DNA from: Sphingobacteriales bacterium
GTDB taxonomy: Bacteria; Bacteroidota; Bacteroidia; Chitinophagales; Chitinophagaceae
Direction: 5' to 3'
DNA length: 64,000 bases
NCBI GenBank assembly: GCA_012270485.1
Contig: JAAXIF010000031.1
Coordinates: 37,269 to 101,268, forward strand
In this document: positions 19,410 through 29,592 of the stretch, piece after piece
Layout of the letters: the number at the start of each line of letters is the position of its first letter
Numbering within the stretch: position 1 is the first letter of the stretch
The notes under the pieces: model-generated
The model's database searches: none
What the model was told of the DNA's origin: nothing
Seen by the model: only the letters and a program-made list of their open reading frames with translations
Made by a program: the position numbers and the translations under genes

Positions 19410-20156
19410 TTGGAAAAGTTAGTCATCATACCAACCTACAACGAAAAAGAAAATATTGCGTCAATCATCAAAGCTGTATTTGACTTACAATCCGGTTATC
19501 ATGTTCTTGTTATTGATGATGGCTCCCCAGATGGTACGGCTGCCATTGTAAAAGAACTCATGCAACAATATCCTGAACAACTATTCCTTGAAGAGCGTAA
19601 AGGAAAATTGGGATTAGGTACCGCATATATTCATGGATTCAAATGGGGTATCAATAAAGAATATGCCTATATTTTTGAAATGGATGCAGATTTCTCTCAC
19701 AACCCCAAAGATTTGGAACGGTTGTATCACGCATGTAAACATGAAGGAGCAGATGTAGCGGTGGGTAGTCGGTACGTGCCCGGCGGTAGAACAGAGAACT
19801 GGCCTTGGGATCGTCAGTTGTATTCAAGAGGAGGAGCGTTGTACACAAAGCTACTTACCTGGATGCCGGTAAATGACCCAACTGCAGGTTTTGTTTGTTA
19901 TACGCGACAGGTCTTAGAATCCATTAACCTAGATGAAATTGAATTCGTAGGGTATGCTTTCCAGATTGAGATGAAATTCGTTTCTTGGAAATTAGGATTC
20001 CGTATCAAAGAAGTGCCCATCACATTTATTGATCGAAAGATTGGTGTGAGTAAAATGAGCAAGGGCATCATCAAAGAAGGAGTATTGGGTGTTTTAAAAA
20101 TACAATGGCATAGTCTTTTCAAAAGTTATAAGAAAAGGGTATCAAGTGCTTCTTGA
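19410..20156 (+). CDS. Polyprenol monophosphomannose synthase-like GT2
   Basis: IIPTYNEKENI...VIDDGSPDGTA; TTG start. Confidence 0.88.
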   Translation: MEKLVIIPTYNEKENIASIIKAVFDLQSGYHVLVIDDGSPDGTAAIVKELMQQYPEQLFLEERKGKLGLGTAYIHGFKWGINKEYAYIFEMDADFSHNPKDLERLYHACKHEGADVAVGSRYVPGGRTENWPWDRQLYSRGGALYTKLLTWMPVNDPTAGFVCYTRQVLESINLDEIEFVGYAFQIEMKFVSWKLGFRIKEVPITFIDRKIGVSKMSKGIIKEGVLGVLKIQWHSLFKSYKKRVSSAS

Positions 20157-20234
20157 AAATAGAACGTTATTGTTCGTCTAAATCAAATCTCCCCAAAACG
20201 CTGTTTTCTATTTCTTTGAATTAGCTTTAGCCTC

Positions 20235-21116
20235 ATGAAAGAGGCGCTCATCAAGCTACATATTTCTGTTTTTCTGGCCGGATTCACCGGAGTGTTGGGC
20301 ATATTGATTCATATGAATGAGGGATTGCTGGTTTGGTATCGCATCATGATTACTGTGGTTACATTACTGGCGCTATTGAAATGGAAGAACCAACTGCAAC
20401 AGGTTGCTCCTACCATGGTTTGGAAATTATTAGGGATCGGAACCCTCATTGCGCTGCATTGGGTTTTTTTCTATGGGAGTATTAAAATGTCCAATGTCTC
20501 CATCGGATTGGTATGTTTTGCTTCAACCGGATTATTCACCGCATTATTAGAGCCGGTATTCAACGATCGCTCATTCAGTTGGCCGGATGTAGGGTTGGGG
20601 CTACTAAGTTTATTAGGTATCATTCTTATTTTTCAATTGGATACAAGATATCGGGAAGGAATTATTGCGGGGATTGCTTCAGCCATATTAGCCGCTCTTT
20701 TCTCTGTACTTAATAAGCGGCAAGTTCAAAAAGTAGAGCCAAGAACGATGATGATCTATGAACTTAGTGGAGGCTTATTGATTCTCACACTTCTCATGCC
20801 GATATATTTATATTATTACCCCGTTGAAACCATTCTTCCTACTTTATCTGACTGGTTTTGGTTGCTGATCTTAAGTTGGCTCTGTACCGTATTGGCGATG
20901 GACTTGATGTTGCAGGCGCTGAAGAAGGTTTCCGCATTTACACAAAATCTCAGTCTCAATCTGGAACCCGTATATGGAATTTTACTGGCTTTTGTTTTAT
21001 TTAAAGAGAACGAAAAACTAAACGGTAGTTTTTATATTGGAGTGGCACTTATTACGACCTCTGTTTTACTACAAATGATCAGGGTGGTTAGAAAGCATCA
21101 GCAAAAGCATATCTGA
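20235..21116 (+). CDS. EamA/DMT transporter
   Basis: ~10 TM segments, EamA pattern. Confidence 0.83.
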   Translation: MKEALIKLHISVFLAGFTGVLGILIHMNEGLLVWYRIMITVVTLLALLKWKNQLQQVAPTMVWKLLGIGTLIALHWVFFYGSIKMSNVSIGLVCFASTGLFTALLEPVFNDRSFSWPDVGLGLLSLLGIILIFQLDTRYREGIIAGIASAILAALFSVLNKRQVQKVEPRTMMIYELSGGLLILTLLMPIYLYYYPVETILPTLSDWFWLLILSWLCTVLAMDLMLQALKKVSAFTQNLSLNLEPVYGILLAFVLFKENEKLNGSFYIGVALITTSVLLQMIRVVRKHQQKHI

Positions 21117-21123
21117 GCTTCGT

Positions 21124-22458
21124 TTATTCCTGTCTGGTATTGGATACGATCTTTTGAATGACCGTATCAAGTTTCGTAGCACTTATATTCAATAGCTCCA
21201 ACACTTGCAATATCTCAGGATCATTTGTTTTTTCTGTGTACAACATCAAGACATTGATCAAACCTAGAATATTACTCAGTGGGGCCCTTGCTTCATGTGA
21301 TTGTAAGTAAGCAATTTCACGCATGCGGTCATACTGCTGTAATAGTTTCATCTCGGCTTTTTTCCTCGCGTCAATATTGGTGATATTCATGGCAACACCT
21401 AACATATCACCCACTTCGCTATAAACAGGGTAATACAAAAATTCAAACCATAAAACATCGCCATTCAACAAAGCAACAGGACGCTCTGTTGTTAGTTTTT
21501 CTCCTGAGAGTGCTCTTTCAAAATGTTCTTTAAAATACTGATCTAATTCTTTCGGAACATAATTACTGAAATCAGCATCTATATACAATTGCGCATTGAA
21601 ATACTCTTTTGAAAGCAGATCTGCAGTGCGGTTAAAATTCAAGATTTTCAGGTCTGCACTCAGTAAGATATTGATATCAGTGGTACTATCAAGTATCGCT
21701 TTTAGTTTGATTTCATTTGCTAGGAGTTCCAGCTGTTGTTTTTTCTGCAAGGTTATATCAATGAAATAGCAAATGATGCCTTCTTTGGATGGTGTAGCTG
21801 AAACCGCAAAATGGTAATCGGGTGGCCAAGGTTGTTCAAAAGTGATGGTTTCTTCAATATCAAATGCTTTGCGCATAGCCGCTGCATAGGGTTGTTCATC
21901 GGTATCCGGAAAGAAATCCCAAAAGCTTCTTCCGATCATTTCTTGTCTGGATAAACCGGTCACTGATTCAAAGAATCTATTCACTTTGATAAAAGTCCAG
22001 TTACGATCTAAAGCAAAAAAACCATCGCTAACCCCATCCAAGTATTCATTGAATTGATGCGTATACCTGGAGGCCGTAAAATCATCTAATGGATCGCCAC
22101 TTAATAATACTCCCATGGCCTGTACAACATATTCACCTTCAGGGGTATCAACTGCGCTCATTTCCCATTGTATCGTATGCTGATTTTCGTCGATCAGGTA
22201 TCGTGCAATAACTGATAATTTTTCTTCGGGATGTTGAAAGGCTTTTTCTACTTGTTGCCTAAGAAAATCAATATCTGCATAGTGAACTTGCTCATCATAT
22301 TTTCTGCTTCCGATCAAGGCTTTGTCCCAACCTGTAATCGAAGACATTTTTTGATTGATATATCGATACTGCCCATGTTGATCAATAATCATATACATGA
22401 ACACATGTGAGTGCTCAAGCGTAGTGATCATTTGTTCCATAGGAGAATGTGTATTCAT
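21124..22458 (-). CDS. Multi-PAS protein with C-terminal HisKA-like H-box but no HATPase
   Basis: Several PAS blocks; ends ...LQSHEARAPLSNILGLI...IVSNTRQE*. Confidence 0.8.
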   Translation of the reverse strand: MNTHSPMEQMITTLEHSHVFMYMIIDQHGQYRYINQKMSSITGWDKALIGSRKYDEQVHYADIDFLRQQVEKAFQHPEEKLSVIARYLIDENQHTIQWEMSAVDTPEGEYVVQAMGVLLSGDPLDDFTASRYTHQFNEYLDGVSDGFFALDRNWTFIKVNRFFESVTGLSRQEMIGRSFWDFFPDTDEQPYAAAMRKAFDIEETITFEQPWPPDYHFAVSATPSKEGIICYFIDITLQKKQQLELLANEIKLKAILDSTTDINILLSADLKILNFNRTADLLSKEYFNAQLYIDADFSNYVPKELDQYFKEHFERALSGEKLTTERPVALLNGDVLWFEFLYYPVYSEVGDMLGVAMNITNIDARKKAEMKLLQQYDRMREIAYLQSHEARAPLSNILGLINVLMLYTEKTNDPEILQVLELLNISATKLDTVIQKIVSNTRQE

Positions 22459-22739
22459 GTAAACTTGACTAGCGACCTATAATAAGCAAAGTAATATCAA
22501 TTTTTTAATCAATATAATGCTTTGAAATGGATTAAAATGCAATTAATTGTTTTCTGAGCGATTTACTTTCTTATTCAGAGAAGTTTTATCCCAAGTAGTC
22601 ACTAAACAGCTGCCTTTTGGGGGTACAGTACGTTAAACATTCATCTATCATCCTTATTCACCCGTTGGTCATTTTATTCAATGATTCTTCAATACCTCGG
22701 CATTGTTTGATTAACTTAGGTGCCACTAAAATTACCAAT

Positions 22740-25658
22740 ATGAGAAAACTAATACTCGCATTTTTGTTATTGCCGGGTATATCCACCTTCGCTCAGAAAA
22801 AGCCGTTGGATCATTCTGTTTATGATGACTGGCAGTCTATCGGTGAACGCGTTATCAGTAATGACGGCAAATATGTAGCCTACGCCGTGAATCCTCAAGA
22901 AGGGGATGGGATGGTATACTTACAAAGTACAAACGGAAATTATCAGGTAACCATTCCTCGCGGGTATAGTATTTCCATTACGGAAGACAATCGTTTTTTG
23001 GTTTGCAGAATTAGACCTTTTTATAAAGATACCCGTGATGCCAGAATCAAAAAGCGTCGTCCGGATGAAATGCCCAAAGATACTTTAGCCTATGTTGCTT
23101 TAGGGTCTACAAATATTACCAAGGTTCCGAGAATCAAAAGTTACAAAATACCCGATGAATCGGGTATGTGGTTGGCTTATTTACTCGATAAGCCATTGCC
23201 TGAAACCAACAGACCTCAGCAACCGGACTCCTTAACCCGACTTAACAATATGCTGAAAATGGCAGATAGTTTGATACGTGTTGCAGATAGTATCCGTAAT
23301 AAAGCCAATGAAGCAAAAACAACCGGGATGTCTGTTCTTCAAAACAGAAACGGAAGACCACCGGTACGTTCCAATGCAGAGCCCGTAGAAGAAGGTACTG
23401 TTCTGGTTTTACGCAATCTCCAAACAGGTGAGGAGCGCAGGTTTGAATTGGTGAAAGACTATTTCTTCAACCGCAAGGGCAATGTATTGCTGATTGAGAC
23501 CACCAGAAAAAATAGTGACGACAAATCATTATCCAGTATTACCAAAGTAAATCTGGATAATAATAACACCCGTATCATTTTCGCAAAATTCAATGAAGCC
23601 AAAAGTTTCAGAATGGACGAAGAGGGTAAGCAAGTGGCCTTTGTTGCAGAAAGAGATAGCAGCAGTAAGGCATTACAGAAATTTTACAAACTCTATTATT
23701 ACAAGGATGGAATGGATAGCGCTCGGTTATTGGCTGACAATAAAACCAAAGGCTTACCTGCCAATTGGACCATTAGTGATAATCCGGGAAGTATTGTATT
23801 CAGTAAATCCGGAAATCGTTTGATGTTCGGTACACTTCCCATATGGCCGGTACGTGATACTACCGTTCCTGAAATGGACAGGGTAAGTGTGGATGTATGG
23901 CATTATAATGATGATTATATCCAACCGGTACAACTCAGAAACCTCAATACAGAATTGAGAAGAAGTTATCTGGCTTATTTCGATTTAGATAAAAATGAAA
24001 TTGTACAGTTGGGTAGTGAAAAAATGCGCAATATCGTGCCCACGCAAGAAGGAGATGGCAATATTTTTTACGGAGTATCTGATTTTGGGAAACGTGTAGC
24101 TACACAATGGCAGGGATTTAGTTTCAATGATGTATTCAGAATCAACCCATTGACCGGACAATCACAAGTGATATCCAAAGACCTGAAGGGTGGTAATTTG
24201 CAGCCTTCATACACAGGTAAATACCTCGTATTCTTTGATGAGCGTAAACAAAAATACTTTGCTTATAACAGTGTTACCGGACAAGTATACCAAATCGCTA
24301 AAGACATCAAAAATGCACTAGGCGATGAAGAAAATGATGTGCCGGATGATCCCAATGCTTATGGTGTTGTGAAATGGATGGAAGGTGATAAGTCTGTATT
24401 GATTTACGATCGTTATGATATCTGGCAAGTAGATCCCGAGGGAGTAGCGCCTTCTGTTTGTCTTACAAGTGGAAGAAAAGATAAAACCGTTATCAGATAT
24501 GTCAATACAGATCCTAATGAACGTTTTATAACTACTTCACAAAGATTGCTGTTGCGTTTATTTGATGAAAAAGATAAAAGTGCAGGACTCGCAACCTTGG
24601 ATCTCTCTACCAAAACTTTCAATGTTGTTTTCAAAGAGAAAGTAAGTTTAGGTTTTGCTATTCAAAAGGCCAAAACTGCAGATGTATTGACTTATACAAA
24701 GGAAACTTTCCAGAACTCTCCTAATGTATATGTACACACCATGGGTACACAAGCCAAGCAATTATCCAATACGAATCCACAACAAGCAAACTACAATTGG
24801 GGAACTGCTGAGTTGTTCAAATGGAAAGCGTATACCGGAAAAGAAGCAGAAGGTATTGTATACAAGCCGGAAGATTTTGATCCGAAGAAAAAGTATCCCA
24901 TGATTGTGTATTTCTATGAAAGAAGCAGTCAAGGTTTGTATGGTTATGTTGCACCTTCTCCCACACCTTCCAGACTGAATATTTCTTTCTTTGTAAGTCG
25001 CGGTTATGTTGTTTTTGTACCGGATATCTGGTATAAAAAAGGATATCCAGGTCAGGGTGCTTATGATTATATCTTAAGTGGAACCAGAGCGGTTGTGAAG
25101 CAAGGGTATGTAGATAGTACAAAACTGGGTTTGCAGGGACAAAGCTGGGGTGGATACCAAATCGCGCATTTGATTACCAGAACCAATTTATATGCTGCAG
25201 CTTGGGCAGGTGCTCCTGTAGTGAACATGACCAGTGCTTATGGTGGTATCAGATGGGGAACAGGTTTGAACAGACAGTTTCAATATGAACAATCACAAAG
25301 TCGTATTGGGGCTACTTTATGGGAGAAGCCGAATTTATACATAGAAAACTCACCTTTGTTCCATTTACCGAAAGTAAAAACGCCTTTGGTGATTATGGCA
25401 AATGATGCTGATGATGCAGTGCCTTGGTATCAGGGAATTGAGTATTACACAGCAATGCGCAGACTAGGTAAAAAAGTATGGATGCTGAATTATAATAATG
25501 AAGCACATAACCTCGTAGAACGCAAAAACAGAAAAGACATCCAGATTCGTGAACAGCAGTTCTTTGATCATCTCCTCAAAGGAGAAAAACCTTCTAAATG
25601 GATTACAGAAGGAGTACCTGCTACGATGAAAGGAAAAGACATGGGGCTGGGCTATTGA
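22740..25658 (+). CDS. S9 family prolyl oligopeptidase-like peptidase
   Basis: GLQGQSWGGYQIAHLITRT; DADDAVPWYQGIE; EAHNLVERKN. Confidence 0.9.
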   Translation: MRKLILAFLLLPGISTFAQKKPLDHSVYDDWQSIGERVISNDGKYVAYAVNPQEGDGMVYLQSTNGNYQVTIPRGYSISITEDNRFLVCRIRPFYKDTRDARIKKRRPDEMPKDTLAYVALGSTNITKVPRIKSYKIPDESGMWLAYLLDKPLPETNRPQQPDSLTRLNNMLKMADSLIRVADSIRNKANEAKTTGMSVLQNRNGRPPVRSNAEPVEEGTVLVLRNLQTGEERRFELVKDYFFNRKGNVLLIETTRKNSDDKSLSSITKVNLDNNNTRIIFAKFNEAKSFRMDEEGKQVAFVAERDSSSKALQKFYKLYYYKDGMDSARLLADNKTKGLPANWTISDNPGSIVFSKSGNRLMFGTLPIWPVRDTTVPEMDRVSVDVWHYNDDYIQPVQLRNLNTELRRSYLAYFDLDKNEIVQLGSEKMRNIVPTQEGDGNIFYGVSDFGKRVATQWQGFSFNDVFRINPLTGQSQVISKDLKGGNLQPSYTGKYLVFFDERKQKYFAYNSVTGQVYQIAKDIKNALGDEENDVPDDPNAYGVVKWMEGDKSVLIYDRYDIWQVDPEGVAPSVCLTSGRKDKTVIRYVNTDPNERFITTSQRLLLRLFDEKDKSAGLATLDLSTKTFNVVFKEKVSLGFAIQKAKTADVLTYTKETFQNSPNVYVHTMGTQAKQLSNTNPQQANYNWGTAELFKWKAYTGKEAEGIVYKPEDFDPKKKYPMIVYFYERSSQGLYGYVAPSPTPSRLNISFFVSRGYVVFVPDIWYKKGYPGQGAYDYILSGTRAVVKQGYVDSTKLGLQGQSWGGYQIAHLITRTNLYAAAWAGAPVVNMTSAYGGIRWGTGLNRQFQYEQSQSRIGATLWEKPNLYIENSPLFHLPKVKTPLVIMANDADDAVPWYQGIEYYTAMRRLGKKVWMLNYNNEAHNLVERKNRKDIQIREQQFFDHLLKGEKPSKWITEGVPATMKGKDMGLGY

Positions 25659-25667
25659 TCTTTGATT

Positions 25668-25719
25668 TTTTGATCTGTGATTTCTTGATTTTATTAAATC
25701 AAAAAATCACAGATCAAAA
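25668..25719. terminator. Bidirectional 24-bp-arm hairpin (heptad-like locus F)
   Basis: ttttgatctgtgatttcttgattt-tatt-aaatcaaaaaatcacagatcaaaa, one mismatch. Confidence 0.85.
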
Positions 25720-25720
25720 A

Positions 25721-26476
25721 TTAAACCATCTGCGTAGAAATATATCTCACCAAACTTCTCTTTGCAATAGGTAGTAGTGTTTCTTCTAAGGGTAAGCTCA
25801 ATTCTGTTTCAACGGAGTATACAGCGGGGTTGGGGAGGTCAGATCTGTTTCTGATCAATTCTGCTTTGATGTTTTGATAAGAATTGACAATACTTCTTTG
25901 CCAAACATCAACAAACTCGGTTTTAATGCTTCGGTATTTTTCATCATGTTTTTCAAAGATGCTGAGGCGGTATTGATATACCCATGTATTTCTGCAGGCG
26001 CCTTCGCATAAAAGAAAATAACCTTCATTGTGATCCAATGGAATCAACCCAATAGGCTCGATGGTGAGTTTATTCTCTACGAATTCGTAGATCTCTGTTC
26101 CGCTGGTAATGGTTTTTTTCATGTTGGAAGAAGCATACTGAATAATCTCCTCCAACTCCTGCATCAGTTCATCATCTTCTACCATAGACTCGTACAAGAG
26201 TTGCAATTTTTCAATCTGTATACCTGTCAATCTTTTAGGAAACTGTTCCTGTAAGTATTGTTTATTCTCTTTGAAGGCAATGAGGTTGTTGTAATGGAAA
26301 ATGATATCTGCCAGTTGCGGATACAATTTGTTCTGACAGAAGTAGCGATTGATTTCCTGTAAATAAGCGAGAAGGGTATATTTCTTTAATTCAAAATCAA
26401 TATAACCATCCGCAAACCATGTTTGAGATAAGGTCTTCATACCGATCCGTTTTGTTTTCTGAATGTAAGCATTCAA
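25721..26476 (-). CDS. Hypothetical protein
   Basis: 251 aa ORF. Confidence 0.7.
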   Translation of the reverse strand: MNAYIQKTKRIGMKTLSQTWFADGYIDFELKKYTLLAYLQEINRYFCQNKLYPQLADIIFHYNNLIAFKENKQYLQEQFPKRLTGIQIEKLQLLYESMVEDDELMQELEEIIQYASSNMKKTITSGTEIYEFVENKLTIEPIGLIPLDHNEGYFLLCEGACRNTWVYQYRLSIFEKHDEKYRSIKTEFVDVWQRSIVNSYQNIKAELIRNRSDLPNPAVYSVETELSLPLEETLLPIAKRSLVRYISTQMV

Positions 26477-26520
26477 AAACAGATTTGTATGAGATGTTTA
26501 TTAACAGGATGTGAAAATAG

Positions 26521-26606
26521 ATGATAGCTTATAGCGAATAGATAATGGCATCTAGAAAGACATATACTATTCGCCATGTGCCATTAACTATTTGCTAAAG
26601 GCTACA
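26521..26606. repeat. Heptad repeat locus G (GATAGCT/TATAGCG and TATTCGC/CATGTGC)
   Basis: gatagct tatagcg aatagat aatggca // tattcgc catgtgc cattaac tatttgc taaaggc. Confidence 0.75.
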
Positions 26607-28083
26607 AGTACTGGAACCATTGGCGGTTGGCATCCCACTTTTCAAATTCCTTGGCTACTTCGGTTAAGAAGCTGGCACCAATACTGCCATCGACAATACG
26701 ATGATCATAGCTTAATGAGAGATACATCATATGTCTAATGCCAATTGTATCGCCGTCTTTGGTTTCAATTACCATGGGGCGTTTTTTTATGGCGCCTACA
26801 GCTAGAATTGCTACTTGTGGTTGAGAGATAATAGGTGTTCCCATCAAACTCCCGAAAGTACCTACATTGGTTAAAGTGAAAGTACCACCGGTGGTATCAT
26901 CCGGTTTCAGTCTGTTGTTTCTAGCGGCATCAGCCAATCCATTTACGGCTTTGCTTAGTCCCACAATATTTAACTGATCGGCTCCTTTGATTACAGGAAC
27001 AATCAAGTTGCCGGATGGTAGGGCAGTAGCCATACCAATATTGATATCTTTTCTAACAATGATTTTATCTCCATCCACCGAACAATTGATCAATGGATAT
27101 TTTTCAATGATACGTGCAATACATTCAATGAACATTGGAGTGAATGTGAGCTTGGTGCCTTCTCTTTTCTCAAACTCATGCTTCACTTTTTCACGCCACT
27201 GTACCATATGGGTTACATCTGCTTCAGCAAAACTGGTTACGTGCGGACTGGTATGCTTACTGTCAACCATGTGTTTGGCAATCAGTTTGCGCATTCTATC
27301 CATTTCAATGATCTCAGTATTGCCATTAACTATTACTGAAGAAGGGTCACTTAATTTTCCTGAAGGGGTAACAACAGCACTTGTTGTTTCTGTTACAGAA
27401 GATGCCTCAACGGTTGGTTTAAGTGTTGTTTCAAATCTAGGTGATGCCTGAACAGGAGCAACCGGAGTTGTTGCAACAGCCGGTGCCGGAATATTGCCGG
27501 ATTTTTTATTGGCTACATATTGTAAAATATCTTTTTTGCTTACTCTACCATCAATACCTGTACCCGGAATTCTTTCCAATTCACTCAGACTAATCCCTTC
27601 ACTATTGGCAATATTGAGTACCAACGGTGAATAAAAGCGATTCACTGCGGGTTTGTCAAGAAGTTCTGTAGAGGCAGTGGCGGCAGGAACAAATGGGATT
27701 GTTTCCGGTACATTAACTTCAACCGGGGCAGGAGGAACCGCAATGGGTTCAGTACTCACTTCTTCTTTGGCGATACTCGCCTCTTCAACTTTGATTTCCT
27801 CTTGTGGAGCTGCTGTCGGAACAGTGGTTGCAGATCCATTTGCAGCAGTATTGATTCTGGCAATGACTGTACCGATGGGTACTACATCATTTACATTGAA
27901 TAAAATTTCTGTGATCACACCTTCTGCAGTAGAAGGTACTTCGCTGTCAACCTTATCTGTGGCGATATCCAGTACCGTTTCATCTTGTTTCACATGATCG
28001 CCCACCTTTTTATTCCATTTCAGAATGGTGGCTTCCATAATACTTTCGCCCAATTTGGGCATCACCAGTTCAGCAATTGCCAT
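26602..28083 (-). CDS. Dihydrolipoamide acyltransferase (2-oxo acid dehydrogenase E2)
   Basis: Lipoyl domain ETVLDIATDKVDSEVPS; E3-binding; LSYDHRIVDGS. Confidence 0.92.
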   Translation of the reverse strand: MAIAELVMPKLGESIMEATILKWNKKVGDHVKQDETVLDIATDKVDSEVPSTAEGVITEILFNVNDVVPIGTVIARINTAANGSATTVPTAAPQEEIKVEEASIAKEEVSTEPIAVPPAPVEVNVPETIPFVPAATASTELLDKPAVNRFYSPLVLNIANSEGISLSELERIPGTGIDGRVSKKDILQYVANKKSGNIPAPAVATTPVAPVQASPRFETTLKPTVEASSVTETTSAVVTPSGKLSDPSSVIVNGNTEIIEMDRMRKLIAKHMVDSKHTSPHVTSFAEADVTHMVQWREKVKHEFEKREGTKLTFTPMFIECIARIIEKYPLINCSVDGDKIIVRKDINIGMATALPSGNLIVPVIKGADQLNIVGLSKAVNGLADAARNNRLKPDDTTGGTFTLTNVGTFGSLMGTPIISQPQVAILAVGAIKKRPMVIETKDGDTIGIRHMMYLSLSYDHRIVDGSIGASFLTEVAKEFEKWDANRQWFQYL

Positions 28084-28293
28084 ACAGTTCGTAGTGTTTA
28101 AAATAATGATCTAAAAATCAGAAAACGCCTAACCATCTATCCCATGATATCCCCTGCAAAACTTACGCCTGTTTGTTTTCAGGGGGCAATATTAGTGAGA
28201 AAATAGACAATTTGAGGATCAAATGTGAAAAAACTAACCTCAGGTTATGCACACAATTTTCAGACTCTTTCCAGACAAGGATTTTCGGTCAAT

Positions 28294-29550
28294 TTAAACA
28301 TGTCCGAGAATCATTTTTCGTAAGAGATTCAGCGCATTAATGCTGGTTAATTCAATATTTCTGGATCGGTCAAATCGAAATTGAAAAAGCTCGGTGATCG
28401 TTTTTCCCGAGGATGACACAGCTACCCATACCATACCCACAGGTTTTTGATCTGTTCCACCCCGAGGTCCCATGATGCCACTAACTGCCACCGCATAGTC
28501 TGTATTCATGGCGGTTCGTGCTGTTTCTGCCATTACTTTCACCGTCTCTTCACTCACTGCTCCTTTGGTTGCTAAAATTTCATGGGGTACCGACAACAAT
28601 CGCTCTTTTATCTCATTGGCGTAACTAACGATACTACCCTTGTAATATGCAGAAGATCCATCATGCTTGGTGATGAGATGAGCAATATATCCACCCGTAC
28701 AGCTTTCAGCAGTTGTTACAGTTTGGTTTCGCTCTTTCAACAATTTGCCGACCACCAATTCCATAGGTATGTCACTATCTGTAACCAAATATTTTTCAGT
28801 ACGTTGTAATAGTTGTTGAAAATAAATGGCAATGTCCTTTTCCAGTTGAGCGGCATCCAAGCCTGTACCACTTAAACGAAGTCTAACCATTCCATAATTG
28901 GGTAAATACGCGAGTTTGATATGAGATGGTAATGCAGTTTCTATGTCCTGTATCATTTCAGCTAAGAATGATTCTCCAATTCCGGCAGTTAATAGGGTTT
29001 GATGTCTGATGAATCCGGTACTGAATCTTTTTTCAATCAAAGGAATTACATGCGCCTTCATGATCCACTTCATTTCATGAGGTACACCGGGCATGGAAAC
29101 AAAAATGACACCCTCTTTTTCAAACAACATTCCGGGTGCAGTACCTCGCTCATTCTTCAAAACGGTACACACATCCGGTACTTCTGCTTGTTTTCTATTA
29201 CGCTCAATCATCGGACGCTTTAGTATCCTTTCAAAAATATCCGTGACATGGGCTAGGGTAGCTTCATCCATGATCATCTTGCCGCCAAAGTATTCACAGA
29301 GTAAAGGTTTGGTAATATCATCAGCAGTAGGTCCCAATCCACCCGTGATCAATACAATGGATGCTTTCTTACGTTCAGTTTCCAATGCATTCCAGATATC
29401 TTCCCTAACATCTCCCACTGATACACGGTTTTTTACCAGTATACCGGCTTTATTCAATTCCTGTGCAATCCACGCGCTGTTGGTGTCAATAACCTGTCCG
29501 ATCAACAATTCATCTCCGATCGTTATAATGGAGGCAAAAACTTTTTCCAT
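28294..29550 (-). CDS. cinA: CinA-like competence/damage-inducible protein, nicotinamide-nucleotide amidohydrolase
   Basis: IGDELLIGQVIDTNSAWIA...GGLGPTADDIT...TAESCTGGYIAHLIT. Confidence 0.92.
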   Translation of the reverse strand: MEKVFASIITIGDELLIGQVIDTNSAWIAQELNKAGILVKNRVSVGDVREDIWNALETERKKASIVLITGGLGPTADDITKPLLCEYFGGKMIMDEATLAHVTDIFERILKRPMIERNRKQAEVPDVCTVLKNERGTAPGMLFEKEGVIFVSMPGVPHEMKWIMKAHVIPLIEKRFSTGFIRHQTLLTAGIGESFLAEMIQDIETALPSHIKLAYLPNYGMVRLRLSGTGLDAAQLEKDIAIYFQQLLQRTEKYLVTDSDIPMELVVGKLLKERNQTVTTAESCTGGYIAHLITKHDGSSAYYKGSIVSYANEIKERLLSVPHEILATKGAVSEETVKVMAETARTAMNTDYAVAVSGIMGPRGGTDQKPVGMVWVAVSSSGKTITELFQFRFDRSRNIELTSINALNLLRKMILGHV

Positions 29551-29592
29551 ACTTTACAGACGCTTAATTTTAATGCAAGGTAAAACGCATTT

